DNA from: JANXLS01 sp038227045
GTDB lineage: Bacteria > Planctomycetota > SZUA-567 > H5-PLA8
Length of the DNA stretch: 64,000 bases
Direction: 5' to 3'
Assembly: GCA_038227045.1 (NCBI GenBank)
Contig: JBBRQD010000005.1
Location: 45,829-109,828, forward strand
The notes under the pieces are model-generated. The model saw nothing but the letters and a program-made list of their open reading frames with translations. It ran no database searches and was not told where the DNA came from. This document shows, in pieces, positions 1 to 8,337 of this stretch. Positions within the stretch are counted from its first letter, which is position 1. Every line of letters starts with the position of its first letter. Position numbers and translations under genes: made by a program.

Positions 1-894
1 GTCGGATTCCGTTTCCGGATTGCCGGTCGTCAGCAGTTTGTCGCCGTAGAAAATCGAATTCGCCCCGGCCAGAAAACACAGCGCCTGCACCGCGTCGCTC
101 ATCTGCCGTCGTCCCGCGCTGAGCCGCACGAAACTCTTCGGCATCGCGATGCGCGCCGCCGCGATCGTGCGCACGAATTCCAGCGGGTCGAGCGCATCGG
201 TGCCGTTCAGCGGCGTGCCTTCGACTTGCACCAGATTGTTGATCGGCACGCTCTCGGGCTGCGGGTCGAGGTTGGCGAGTTGCGCAATCAGCCCCGCGCG
301 CACGCGCCGCGTCTCGCCCATTCCGACGATCCCGCCGCAGCAGACATGCATGCCCGCGCCGCGCACACGGTCAAGCGTATCCAAGCGATCCTGATACTGC
401 CGCGTCGAGACAATCTCGCCGTAAAACTCCGGCGCGGTGTCGAGGTTGTGGTTGTAATAATCCAGTCCGGCGTCCTTGAGTTGCTCGGCCTGGCCCGGCT
501 GCAACATGCCCAGCGTCGCGCACGTTTCCAGCCCGAGCGAGCGCACGGCTTTCACCATTTCAAGGACGGGCTCGAGATCTTTCTGCTTCGGACCGCGCCA
601 CGCCGCCCCCATGCAAAACCGCGTCGCGCCATTTTCCTTCGCGGCCTTCGCGGCATTGATGACCTCGTCGAGCGGCAGCAGCGCCTGGTTGTCAACGCCA
701 GTGTGATAGCGCGCAGCCTGCGGACAATAGCCGCAATCTTCGGGGCAACCACCGGTCTTAATTGAAATGAGCGTGCTGAGCTGCACTGCGTTGGGATCGA
801 AATGTTCGCGATGAACGCTCTGCGCCTTGAACAGAAGATCGTTAAATGGGAGGTTGAGGATGGCTTCGATTTGGTCGACGGTGAAGTTGCTCAT
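1..894 (-). CDS. bioB: Biotin synthase, 3'-truncated by window edge
   Basis: Radical SAM enzyme that inserts sulfur into dethiobiotin, the last step of biotin synthesis in the cytoplasm. The reading frame is open from ATG at 894 to the window start (298 codons), so about 30-40 C-terminal residues lie outside. Residues 50-57 carry the C-x3-C-x2-C cluster (CPEDCGYC) that binds the SAM [4Fe-4S]. Further family blocks are visible: YYNHNLDT, CCGGIVGMGE, VPINNLVQVEGTPL and the GANSIFYGDKLLTTGNP region just before the edge. A weak GGAAAG precedes the start. No other bio gene is in view. Confidence 0.96.
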   Translation of the reverse strand, partial: MSNFTVDQIEAILNLPFNDLLFKAQSVHREHFDPNAVQLSTLISIKTGGCPEDCGYCPQAARYHTGVDNQALLPLDEVINAAKAAKENGATRFCMGAAWRGPKQKDLEPVLEMVKAVRSLGLETCATLGMLQPGQAEQLKDAGLDYYNHNLDTAPEFYGEIVSTRQYQDRLDTLDRVRGAGMHVCCGGIVGMGETRRVRAGLIAQLANLDPQPESVPINNLVQVEGTPLNGTDALDPLEFVRTIAAARIAMPKSFVRLSAGRRQMSDAVQALCFLAGANSIFYGDKLLTTGNPETESD

Positions 895-963
895 GAGCTT
901 TCCGATTTGTCTTTCGATTAGAATCCGAGCCGCGCGCAGATCAAAATGAAATCTGCACATCGG

Positions 964-2214
964 CTACCCGACAAACCTGCTCACCGCCAGCGTCGCATTA
1001 TGCCCGCCAAATCCCAAACTGTTCGACAACGCGTGCCGAATCGAAATCTTCCGCGGTCCTTCCGGCACGTAATCGAGATCGCAATCCGGGTCGGGCGTTT
1101 TTAGGTTCTTCGTTGCGTGAATCTTGCCTTCGCAAATCGACAGGCACGTCACCACGAATTCGATGCCGCCTGCCGCGCCCAACGTGTGGCCGGTCATGCT
1201 CTTCGTCGAATTGATCGGTATCTTGCGCGCGTGCTCGCCCAGCACCTTCTTTATTGCAAATGTTTCGATCTTATCATTGAAGGGCGTCGAGGTGCCGTGC
1301 GCGTTGATGTAATCGATGTCTTCCGGCTTCAAACCGGCGTCTTTCAGCGCCAGCGTCATCGCGCGGATGCCGCCGTCGCCGTCTTCGCACGGCGCGGTAA
1401 TATGGTAGCCGTCGCCGGAGAGTCCGTAGCCCGTGAATTCCGCGTAAATGCGCGCTCCGCGAGCCTTCGCGTGTTCGAGTTCTTCAAGCACCACGATGCC
1501 CGCGCCTTCTCCGAGCACGAACCCGTTGCGCTCCTTGTCGAACGGGCGCGACGCGCCTTGCGGGTCGTCGTTGCGCGCCGACAACGCGCCCATGTTCGCG
1601 AAGCCCGCCATGCCCAGCGGCGTGACGGCCGCTTCGGAACCGCCCGAGAGCATGATGTCGGCCTCGCCGTATTGAATCGTGCGCAGCGCCGAGCCCAGCG
1701 AATTCGCGGCGGCCGCGCATGCCGTCACGATGCAATAATTCGGACCACGAAGCTTGTGCAGAATCGAAATCTGCGCGGGCGCCGCGTTGGCCATCAGTTT
1801 CGGCACGAGGAACAGCGAGACGCGGCTCGGGCCTTTGGCCATCAGGCGCTCTTTTTGTTCTTCAATTTCAGTGATGCCGCCGATCCCGGTGCCCACGATC
1901 ACGCCTATGCGCGAGGTGTCTTCTTTCGTGAAATCCAGGCCTGAATCCTTGACCGCTTCCGCGGCCGCGACGCACGCCAGTTGCGTGAAGCGATCCATGC
2001 GCATCGCCGCTTTCGCGTCGATGTGCTGGCCCGCCTCGAAGTTCTTGACTTCACCCGCGATTTTGACGGAGTGCTTCGACGCATCGTAAAGCGTAATGGG
2101 ACCGATACCGCTGGTGGTTTCAAGCAGCGCATTCCAAGATGCCTGAACGCCCATGCCCACTGGCGTGACCAGACCCAGTCCCGTCACCACGACCCGCCGC
2201 CGATTCGTACTCAT
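964..2214 (-). CDS. fabF: 3-oxoacyl-[acyl-carrier-protein] synthase II
   Basis: Condensing enzyme of type II fatty acid synthesis, extending acyl-ACP with malonyl-ACP. The thiolase-fold protein has the full Cys-His-His triad: Cys166 in IVTACAAAANSLG, His305 in NAHGTSTPFND and His342 in STKSMTGHTLGAAGG. Its 416 residues are the usual length. An ATG at 2226 would add four residues, but the AAGGAG ribosome-binding site abuts it with no spacing, so ATG 2214, about 12 nt downstream, is preferred. It follows acpP on the same strand, the classical acpP-fabF order, with a palindromic repeat between them. Confidence 0.96.
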   Translation of the reverse strand: MSTNRRRVVVTGLGLVTPVGMGVQASWNALLETTSGIGPITLYDASKHSVKIAGEVKNFEAGQHIDAKAAMRMDRFTQLACVAAAEAVKDSGLDFTKEDTSRIGVIVGTGIGGITEIEEQKERLMAKGPSRVSLFLVPKLMANAAPAQISILHKLRGPNYCIVTACAAAANSLGSALRTIQYGEADIMLSGGSEAAVTPLGMAGFANMGALSARNDDPQGASRPFDKERNGFVLGEGAGIVVLEELEHAKARGARIYAEFTGYGLSGDGYHITAPCEDGDGGIRAMTLALKDAGLKPEDIDYINAHGTSTPFNDKIETFAIKKVLGEHARKIPINSTKSMTGHTLGAAGGIEFVVTCLSICEGKIHATKNLKTPDPDCDLDYVPEGPRKISIRHALSNSLGFGGHNATLAVSRFVG

Positions 2215-2303
2215 GAAAAATAACATCTCCTTGCGAACAAAGAATGCCGGGTGAGTTCGTCACGCGGCATTTTTCGAGACCTGCTTGTGCGCGAACCGCG
2301 GCA

Positions 2304-2360
2304 TGTATCGCCGGCGTCCCGCCGGCACGCTAATCAGGCCGGCGGGACGCCGGCGGTACA
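2304..2360. repeat. Palindromic intergenic repeat (GCCGGCGGGACGCCGGC type)
   Basis: Two 23-nt arms, 2304-2326 and 2338-2360, are reverse complements with one mismatch and an 11-nt loop. The core arm is CCGGCGTCCCGCCGGC, itself partly palindromic. It fills the acpP-fabF gap. With no T-tract it is a poor Rho-independent terminator; it looks like a dispersed repeat that could attenuate or stabilise the acpP-fabF transcript. Only one copy is seen in this window. Confidence 0.8.
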
Positions 2361-2363
2361 ATC

Positions 2364-2606
2364 CTACTTCTTCGTCTGTTCTTCGATGAACCTGACGACG
2401 TCGCCGACTGTCTTGATCTTGCCTTCGGCGTCTTCCGGAATGTTGATGTCGAATTCGTCTTCGAATTCCATGACCAGATCGGCCTGGTCGAGCGAATCAG
2501 CGCCCAACTCCTGGAACGAGCTTTCCAGCGCGATTTGATCCTTGGGCTTTTTCAGCTTCTCGCTGACGATTTCAATGACTTTGTCCTTGACCGGCGCACT
2601 TTCCAT
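2364..2606 (-). CDS. acpP: Acyl carrier protein
   Basis: Small acidic carrier of growing acyl chains in fatty acid synthesis. The 80 residues contain the phosphopantetheine attachment site ELGADSLD with Ser38, followed by the acidic helix VMEFEDEFDINIPEDAE that docks partner enzymes. A strong GGGGAG ribosome-binding site lies 7 nt before ATG 2606. It is upstream of fabF on the same strand and probably co-transcribed. It is divergent from the lipoprotein gene at 2866. Confidence 0.97.
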   Translation of the reverse strand: MESAPVKDKVIEIVSEKLKKPKDQIALESSFQELGADSLDQADLVMEFEDEFDINIPEDAEGKIKTVGDVVRFIEEQTKK

Positions 2607-2830
2607 TCTTCTTCTCCCCTATATAGTTCAAACAAAATAGTTCAAAAAGCGGTTCGAAAAGCCGGGCGCAAACTCCACCGCGGAGGCTTTCGCGTGTGTC
2701 ATTCAACGGGGCAAAAAATATAACGGACATCACCCTCAAAGGCAAACGAATTACCGTAAAACGGAGACGCTCAATCCCGATTTTCTCTGTTAAAATATTT
2801 ACAAATGACATTTCGCAGCCGTTTGCCCTC

Positions 2831-2858
2831 TTGAAAATTATTCCGTTCGCGCTATAGT
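2831..2858 (+). promoter_or_regulatory. Sigma-70-like promoter of the HEAT lipoprotein gene
   Basis: TTGAAA at 2831-2836, a 16-nt spacer, then TATAGT at 2853-2858: five of six matches to the consensus in each box. Transcription would start near 2865, almost on the ATG codons at 2866 and 2869, which have no upstream Shine-Dalgarno. The transcript would therefore be leaderless or nearly so. Inference from sequence only. Confidence 0.5.
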
Positions 2859-2865
2859 GTGCAGC

Positions 2866-3612
2866 ATGATGATCCGAATTTTAATAGTCATGGCACTGGT
2901 CGCCACTATCGTCGGCTGCGATTCGCCGTACGTGCGCGAGCGGCCGGTGGCAGGCGCGTGCATCAGTTGCGCGCCCAAGGAACTCGCAAATCTCTCCGAG
3001 AGCGACTACCTGATGCGCAAGGCCACCCTCGGCTCACGCGCTGAGCGCATGGAAGCGATCGACGTGATTCAGCGTTCGAACGATCCCGCGCTCTACACGT
3101 TTTTGCTCGAACGCTTGAAAGTGGACGACGACCGTTTCATCCAAATTCGCATCATGCGCGCGCTGGCGGATGCCGGCGATGTCCGCGCGGTGCCGGTGCT
3201 GCGGCGCATCGCGCGCTGGGACGAAACACGCGTGGGTATCGAAGCGATCGAAGCGTTGTACGATCTAGGTGACGACAGCATGATGCTGCAACTGATCGAT
3301 TTTCTCAAAGCCAATGAAGACTACCCGGAAATCCAGAATGTCGCGTATCGCGCGCTGTGCAAAATGACCGGCGCCGCGGTGCCGCCGACGCGCCGCGCAT
3401 GGCTGGTCTACTATCAAACGCATCGGCTCGCGCCATACGAAACCAGAGCGTGGCTGTTCCCCTTCTATCAGGCGCCATTGCCCAAAACAGTCGACGGCGG
3501 GACGAAAATCGAGCCGGCGTTGCGCATCAGGCCCGAACTTCCGGATCACGATGTCCGCGTCCGAAAATCGCACGTTCAGTTCTCCGACTTCTGGAAGAAC
3601 GAAGCGCCGTAA
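2866..3612 (+). CDS. HEAT-repeat lipoprotein, function unknown
   Basis: Predicted lipoprotein: an N-terminal hydrophobic stretch ends in a lipobox, ATIVGC, so the mature protein would begin at a lipidated Cys. The middle holds two or more helical HEAT/PBS-lyase-like repeats (DAGDVRAVPVLRRIAR, AIEALYDLGDDSMMLQLIDFL), suggesting a protein-protein scaffold at the membrane. The 248 residues contain no catalytic motif. Start choice lies between ATG 2866, ATG 2869 and GTG 2857; the adjacent promoter and missing ribosome-binding site favour the ATGs. A strong terminator follows, so it is probably monocistronic. Confidence 0.8.
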   Translation: MMIRILIVMALVATIVGCDSPYVRERPVAGACISCAPKELANLSESDYLMRKATLGSRAERMEAIDVIQRSNDPALYTFLLERLKVDDDRFIQIRIMRALADAGDVRAVPVLRRIARWDETRVGIEAIEALYDLGDDSMMLQLIDFLKANEDYPEIQNVAYRALCKMTGAAVPPTRRAWLVYYQTHRLAPYETRAWLFPFYQAPLPKTVDGGTKIEPALRIRPELPDHDVRVRKSHVQFSDFWKNEAP

Positions 3613-3638
3613 CGATGCTATTTAAATTCGCAATCTAT

Positions 3639-3678
3639 TAAAAAGAGCCGCGTGGTCAATGCCACGGCGGCTCTTTTT
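3639..3678 (+). terminator. Rho-independent terminator
   Basis: GC-rich stem AGAGCCGCGTGG pairs imperfectly with CCACGGCGGCTCT across a short TCAATG loop and is followed by TTTTT; A residues on the other side make it potentially bidirectional. It closes the lipoprotein transcript and could also end the convergent Bax1-I transcript. Confidence 0.85.
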
Positions 3679-3680
3679 AG

Positions 3681-3739
3681 TTGTGGTGCAGGCTTCCAGC
3701 CTGCAATTCCAGCTATGCAGGCTGGAAGCCTGCACACAA
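3681..3739. repeat. Palindromic repeat (GCAGGCTTCCAGCCTGCA type)
   Basis: Arms at 3681-3705 and 3716-3739 are near-perfect reverse complements (one base different), and each arm contains a smaller palindrome, CAGGCTTCCAGCCTG. It sits between convergent genes directly after the terminator. It looks like a dispersed REP-like repeat and no coding role is apparent. Confidence 0.8.
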
Positions 3740-3756
3740 AGTAACCGCGACGTTAA

Positions 3757-4464
3757 TCAGTCTCTCCTCCGATTGCCCGACAGAATCTGCAGCAGCAACA
3801 GGAACAGATTGAAAATGTCCAGATAGAGCGCGAGGATTGCTCCCACCACATTGTTGCTCTCGTAATATTGACGCGTCACCGCGGAGGTATCGTACAGAAT
3901 CCAGCCGCTGAAGACCACCGCTCCGATGCATGCCAGCCAATACGATGCGTTAGGGCTGGGGAAGAACATAAATAACAGGCCCGCCACGATCATCGCAACC
4001 AGCGCCATGGTCAGAAAACCGCCGAGGTAGGAGAAATCTTTTCCCGACCAGCGCACATACGCCGTGAGCGTCAGGAAAATGACCGCGGTCAAACCCAGTG
4101 CCGCGCCGACTGTGTTTGGGCCTGCAACCGCCGGGTTGAGGTAAATCTTCAGAATCGGCGCAAGGGTCACGCCGCTAATGGTTACGAACGTCATCAGCCA
4201 AAGCCATCCGAACGGCCCGCTGAGACGGATGACCAGCGTTAAGAGGATTAAACCCAATTGCACCCAGCGCAGGATATTCCATATCGTCGCGACTTCGCCG
4301 CCCGGCATCTTATCGAAAACTTGAAACGCCACCACGCACGCCGCCGTACACACGCCCAGCGACACCGTCAGCCCGCTGTAAACTTTCGATACAAACTTTG
4401 CCCGTTCATCGGTCAACGGTTCGAACCGTTCTTCAAGCGACATGTAATCACGTTCTGCAAGCAT
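3757..4464 (-). CDS. Bax inhibitor-1/YccA family membrane protein
   Basis: Polytopic inner-membrane protein of the BI-1/YccA (TMBIM) family; eukaryotic relatives act as calcium leak channels and E. coli YccA restrains FtsH. About seven hydrophobic helices span the 235 residues, with family-like blocks YVRWSGKDFSYLGGFLTMAL and GWILYDTSAVTRQY and a C-terminal LYLDIFNLFLLLLQILSG. ATG 4464 is chosen because GAAGGAGGAG lies a few bases upstream; longer in-frame starts lack this. The physiological role in this organism is unknown. It stands alone, divergent from the alcohol dehydrogenase. Confidence 0.92.
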   Translation of the reverse strand: MLAERDYMSLEERFEPLTDERAKFVSKVYSGLTVSLGVCTAACVVAFQVFDKMPGGEVATIWNILRWVQLGLILLTLVIRLSGPFGWLWLMTFVTISGVTLAPILKIYLNPAVAGPNTVGAALGLTAVIFLTLTAYVRWSGKDFSYLGGFLTMALVAMIVAGLLFMFFPSPNASYWLACIGAVVFSGWILYDTSAVTRQYYESNNVVGAILALYLDIFNLFLLLLQILSGNRRRD

Positions 4465-4602
4465 TTTGACTCCTCCTTCTTTAACTCCATGAACTCGACG
4501 GATACGACGGTCGCAAACTTCAAAGTTTAAGTTCCCACGCACATTGTTCGAGTATATTCATGAGGCGTTAACAACTCTTCGCAAAAAAACGGAATCGACA
4601 CA

Positions 4603-5577
4603 ATGAAAGCACTCTACATCGAATCGCCCGGCGCGATACGCCTTCGCGAAATTTCTGAACCACCGCTGCTTCCCGGCGAATGCCGCGTGGCGGTGAAGAT
4701 GGTGGGGATCTGCCGCACGGATTTGGAACTCGCGAAAGGCTACATGAACTTCAGCGGCGTGCCCGGACACGAATTCGTCGGGAAGGTCATAGAGGGGCCC
4801 GACCGCCTGATGGGGCGGCGCGTCGTGGGCGAAATCAACGCGGGCTGCGGATCGTGTGACGAATGCCGCAACAATGGTTCGCGCCACTGTGCGACTCGCA
4901 CGGTGCTGGGAATACTCAACCGCCCCGGCGCATTCGCTGAAACGCTGACGCTGCCCGAACGAAATCTGCTGCCCGTCCCGCATAACGTGAGCGACGAAGA
5001 AGCGGTCTTTACGGAGCCTCTCGCTGCCGCCCTGGAAATCTTCGAACAACTTCACGTTCGACCCAGCGCTAAAGCACTGGTAATCGGCGACGGAAAACTC
5101 GGCTTGTTGATCGCGCAAGTCTTCGCAAATTTTGGAGCGCGCGCAATGCTGCTCGGCCGCAATCCAAAAAAATTGGCGCTGGCGGAACGCTGGGCGGTGC
5201 CGTCGGCGCTCAACGAATCCCGCGAAAAATCGCCGGTATACTTCGGCGGTCGTTTCGACTGCGTCGTCGAATGCACCGGATCCCCCGAAGGCTTGGCCTG
5301 TGCGTTGAACCACACCGCGCCAGGCGGCACGATAGTCTTGAAAAGCACTTATGCGCCGTCCCAATCCCCGTCCATCGACTGGGCAAAAATGGTAGTCGAC
5401 GAAATCCGCGTCGTGGGCAGCCGTTGCGGACCATTCGCACCCGCACTGAGGTTGCTCTCGCGCGGAGGCATCGACGTGCGCGGCCTCATCGATCACCGCA
5501 AGACGCTCGACGAGGGCGTCGAGGCATTTGAACTCGCCGCGCGAAAGGGCGTGTTGAAAGTGCTGGTAAGCGTTTGA
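4603..5577 (+). CDS. Zinc-dependent medium-chain alcohol dehydrogenase
   Basis: NAD(P)-dependent oxidoreductase of the MDR superfamily. The GroES-like N-terminal domain has catalytic zinc ligands Cys37 (GICRTD) and His56 (PGHEF) and the structural zinc lobe CGSCDECRNNGSRHC. The Rossmann half carries VIGDGKLGLLIAQ, a slightly altered GxGxxG. Its 324 residues are a little shorter than the 340-350 typical of the family. Substrate cannot be told; it resembles sorbitol/threonine dehydrogenases. A second MDR enzyme in the window (54098) is much closer to Tdh. Confidence 0.9.
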   Translation: MKALYIESPGAIRLREISEPPLLPGECRVAVKMVGICRTDLELAKGYMNFSGVPGHEFVGKVIEGPDRLMGRRVVGEINAGCGSCDECRNNGSRHCATRTVLGILNRPGAFAETLTLPERNLLPVPHNVSDEEAVFTEPLAAALEIFEQLHVRPSAKALVIGDGKLGLLIAQVFANFGARAMLLGRNPKKLALAERWAVPSALNESREKSPVYFGGRFDCVVECTGSPEGLACALNHTAPGGTIVLKSTYAPSQSPSIDWAKMVVDEIRVVGSRCGPFAPALRLLSRGGIDVRGLIDHRKTLDEGVEAFELAARKGVLKVLVSV

Positions 5578-5740
5578 GTGTGGCTTAAATCAATTCGCCC
5601 GTTTTTTGGCGGCGCATTTTGCGCGTGAGGCACTAACATGGTTCTTCATCGTGAATTCGCCGCTCAAGGGCAGGCTGCAAAAAGACGATTTGAATGTTTC
5701 GTCCGCCCTGCAACTATCCCGCTTTGAAAGGAACGCGCCT

Positions 5741-6130
5741 ATGCCAATCGTCAAGCAGTTATCGATCTTCCTCAAGAACAAACCCGGAGTGCTCGGAATT
5801 TTCTGCGACGAGCTCGCCGCCCACAAAATCAATATTCTCGGATTGTGCGTTTCGGACACGGTCGACCATGCAGTGGTGCGCGTGCTCTGCGACGATCCGA
5901 AAAAAGCGTGCAGCGTGCTGGGCGATGCCGGTATGCTGGTTATCGAAACCGACGTGCTCGTGCTGGATCTCCCAGACAAGCCCGGCGTGCTCGCCGACGT
6001 CGCCAAAAAACTGGCCAAGGCCAAGATCAACATCGAATATGCATACGGCACGACTGAAATCACCGGAGGCAAACTGGTATTGCGCGTCAGCGACGCCAAG
6101 CAAGCACTCAAAACTTTAAAGGTCAAATAA
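5741..6130 (+). CDS. Tandem ACT-domain protein
   Basis: Two ACT domains in 129 residues, one beginning QLSIFLKNKPGVLGIFCDEL and one beginning DVLVLDLPDKPGVLADVAK, each with the ACT 'KPGVL' turn. ACT domains bind amino acids or similar small ligands; stand-alone pairs are usually regulators or orphan sensors. ATG 5741 follows GAAAGGAA about 7-8 nt upstream; a longer frame to 5606 has no support. The gene is followed by an interspersed repeat and rlmH. The ligand is unknown. Confidence 0.88.
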   Translation: MPIVKQLSIFLKNKPGVLGIFCDELAAHKINILGLCVSDTVDHAVVRVLCDDPKKACSVLGDAGMLVIETDVLVLDLPDKPGVLADVAKKLAKAKINIEYAYGTTEITGGKLVLRVSDAKQALKTLKVK

Positions 6131-6138
6131 ACTGAATG

Positions 6139-6209
6139 GTTTAAGGTTCCAAGTTTCAGGTTTAAGGTTCGATTGTCCAACCTGGAACCTGAAACTTGGA
6201 ACCTAAAAC
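6139..6209. repeat. TTTCAGG-type inverted interspersed repeat, copy 1
   Basis: Two arms, 6139-6163 and about 6179-6209, read AGGTTCCAAGTTTCAGGTT and its reverse complement. The same vocabulary recurs at 12075, 33132, 52588 and 55831, always in intergenic DNA. It separates the ACT gene from rlmH. No T-tract, so not a standard terminator. Confidence 0.8.
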
Positions 6210-6222
6210 TGTCGTTAAAATC

Positions 6223-6684
6223 ATGAAGATACTTTTACTGGCCGTCGGAAAAATGCGCAGCGCACCGCTGGCTGAAGTGTGCGGAGACTATATGAAGCGC
6301 TTGCAGCGCTTCGGTCCGGTGGAACTCAAGGAAATCAAAGCGTCCTCCCGCGGCGCTATCCGCGCTGCGGCGGATGAGGAGTGCGGACGGCTGGCGAACG
6401 CACTCGAACCGTCCGACAAAGTTATCGTCCTCGACGAACGCGGCGCACAGATTTCGTCGGTACAATTTGCGGAATGGCTGGGACGGTACGAACGCGAAAA
6501 CGCCAAACGGCTGGTCGTGGTGCTGGGCGGAGCGTATGGATTGACGGACGCGTTCAAAGCGCGCGGAACGCTGCTGGGTCTTTCGAAATTGACGCTGCCC
6601 CACGAGCTTTGCCGTGCAGTCGTGCTGGAACAAGTGTACCGGGCGAGGACCATTCAGAATCACCTCCCGTACCATCACGCATAA
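6223..6684 (+). CDS. rlmH: 23S rRNA (pseudouridine1915-N3)-methyltransferase
   Basis: SPOUT-class methyltransferase that methylates pseudouridine 1915 in helix 69 of 23S rRNA on the 70S ribosome, using SAM. The knotted C-terminus is recognisable: VVLGGAYGLTDAFKARG, then LSKLTLPHELCRAVVLEQ and the terminal YRARTIQNHLPYHHA. Its 153 residues match the usual 155. ATG 6223 gives the canonical MKILLLAVGK start; upstream sequence belongs to the interspersed repeat. Confidence 0.95.
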   Translation: MKILLLAVGKMRSAPLAEVCGDYMKRLQRFGPVELKEIKASSRGAIRAAADEECGRLANALEPSDKVIVLDERGAQISSVQFAEWLGRYERENAKRLVVVLGGAYGLTDAFKARGTLLGLSKLTLPHELCRAVVLEQVYRARTIQNHLPYHHA

Positions 6685-6810
6685 GCCGGGAATGAACAAA
6701 AAATCAAAGTTTGGAAAAAGAATTTTGAAAAAATCGGCAAATGAGTTAAACGTGTGGAAGATTACCAGCAGCAGGGCATTGTTTTGTCGGTGAACTCTTC
6801 GGAGAAAATC

Positions 6811-8265
6811 ATGGGTGGGATAGCACGCAAGAAAACCTGGCTCGTCGTCTTTGTTGCAATGCTGATCGCTCTGGCAGTCAGCCTGGCTTCGCTTCCGGCG
6901 GGGCTGAATTCCAAATTCCAGTCGGTGGCGCACGCGGATCCCAAAGGCATCAAGTATTTGGGTGGCGGCTCCTGCGGTGGCACGGGTTGTCATAGCGAGG
7001 ACGTCAAGAATCCGAAGCCGGTCAAGGAACCGGGACACGACGAAGCCACGATCTGGAAAGAAAATGACGGCCACGCCCGCGCCTATGAAGACAAGGTCAA
7101 GAAGCGCAAGGGGCTGCTCAACAAGGATACGGCGAAGATCGTCGCGAAACTCAAGCTGGACAAGCCCGCGGGAGAAAGCCCGCGCTGTTTGGCGTGCCAC
7201 GCGCTGACCGGTTTCTCGAACGCCGAAAGCAAAGTCCGCATTCCCTTGGATTTCACCAAGGATGTCGCAGCCGACGACGTGGCCAAAGGCCGCTTCAAGG
7301 CGAACGACGGCGTGAGCTGCGACGCCTGTCACGGCCCGTCCGAGAAATACTTGACACCGCATCAGACCGTCGGCTGGACCGAGAAGATGCGCAAGAGCTC
7401 GGATAGCGCGAAACTCTATGACGAATGGGGCTTGTACAACACGAAGGATCTGCATTTCCGCGCCAACGTCTGCGTGTCGTGCCACTTGCGCATCGATCCG
7501 GACATGGTCGACGCCGGTCATCCCGTTCCGACGTTCGAATTGGACGACAAGAGCCATGGCAAGTGGATGCACTGGCGCCCGAACGGCGATTATTTCGGAC
7601 CCAAGGCTTGGGCGATGGGTCAGTTCACCTGCGTGCGCGAAGCCGCGCTGCAACTTGACGAACGCATCAAGGGCAAGGCCAAAGAGGAGCTCATTACTGA
7701 AGGCTACAAGCAATTGGTTTCTCACGTGTTGATGGCTCTGCACGCAGGCAAAGCCGTATCTCCGGAATTGCAAGCCAAGCTGAGTGCCAGCATGGCGGCC
7801 ATCAATACCAATTGGGCGGACCCGGCGAAAGTCAGCCCCGAGCTGCATTCGATGGGCAAGACTGCCGACGCGCTTTGCGAAAAATTCAACGAGCAGATCT
7901 CCAAAGCCGATTTCAAGGGAAAAGATTTCCTTGACGCCATGCTGAAGGATGTGGCAACCGAAGGCGAAGTGGCCGGAAAATTGGGCTTCCACGGCGCCTT
8001 GCAATATTCCTACGCAATGACCGCCCTGATCGAATCGGAAATGCTCGCGGGAATGGCACCCAACCCCGACCCCGACGCGATGAAGAAAATGTTCGCGGAA
8101 AAGGGCGGCGACAAGTACAAGGCCGGCAGCGGTGTCGCGGACACGGCGCTAGTCGAAGCGGCTGACTTCAAGGCGGATGAATTCAATGCCGCTGTGAAGA
8201 AGGTTATGGCGCTTTATCCCGGCGGTGCAACGATTGGATTACCGCCCGGCGGGCCGGTGAAGTAA
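6811..8265 (+). CDS. Secreted multiheme c-type cytochrome (c554-like)
   Basis: Exported cytochrome, presumably periplasmic. An N-terminal signal (KKTWLVVFVAMLIALAVSL) is followed by four heme-attachment sites: an unusual CX4CH (CGGTGCH) near residue 57, then CLACH, CDACH and CVSCH. The arrangement recalls the cytochrome c554/multiheme nitrite-reductase relatives. The last 180 residues are helical and heme-free. ATG 6811 is chosen for its GGAG six bases upstream. Partner and redox role are unknown and no other respiratory gene is adjacent. A strong terminator follows. Confidence 0.88.
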   Translation: MGGIARKKTWLVVFVAMLIALAVSLASLPAGLNSKFQSVAHADPKGIKYLGGGSCGGTGCHSEDVKNPKPVKEPGHDEATIWKENDGHARAYEDKVKKRKGLLNKDTAKIVAKLKLDKPAGESPRCLACHALTGFSNAESKVRIPLDFTKDVAADDVAKGRFKANDGVSCDACHGPSEKYLTPHQTVGWTEKMRKSSDSAKLYDEWGLYNTKDLHFRANVCVSCHLRIDPDMVDAGHPVPTFELDDKSHGKWMHWRPNGDYFGPKAWAMGQFTCVREAALQLDERIKGKAKEELITEGYKQLVSHVLMALHAGKAVSPELQAKLSASMAAINTNWADPAKVSPELHSMGKTADALCEKFNEQISKADFKGKDFLDAMLKDVATEGEVAGKLGFHGALQYSYAMTALIESEMLAGMAPNPDPDAMKKMFAEKGGDKYKAGSGVADTALVEAADFKADEFNAAVKKVMALYPGGATIGLPPGGPVK

Positions 8266-8293
8266 AAATAATTCCGGTTCGACTATTTTTTAA

Positions 8294-8332
8294 GGGTGTC
8301 CCGCTTGGACTCACAAGCGGGACACCCATTTT
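8294..8332 (+). terminator. Rho-independent terminator after cytochrome gene
   Basis: A perfect 13-bp stem, GGGTGTCCCGCTT with AAGCGGGACACCC, and an 8-nt loop, followed by ATTTTCATTTT. It ends 29 bases after the cytochrome stop begins to be cleared. Confidence 0.88.
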
Positions 8333-8337
8333 CATTT

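Noticed and set aside
6235..8004. 589-codon open frame on the minus strand opposite rlmH and the cytochrome gene
   Set aside because: It mirrors genes with clear motifs on the other strand, has Arg/His-rich composition and no domain; it is a codon-bias shadow of GC-rich genes.
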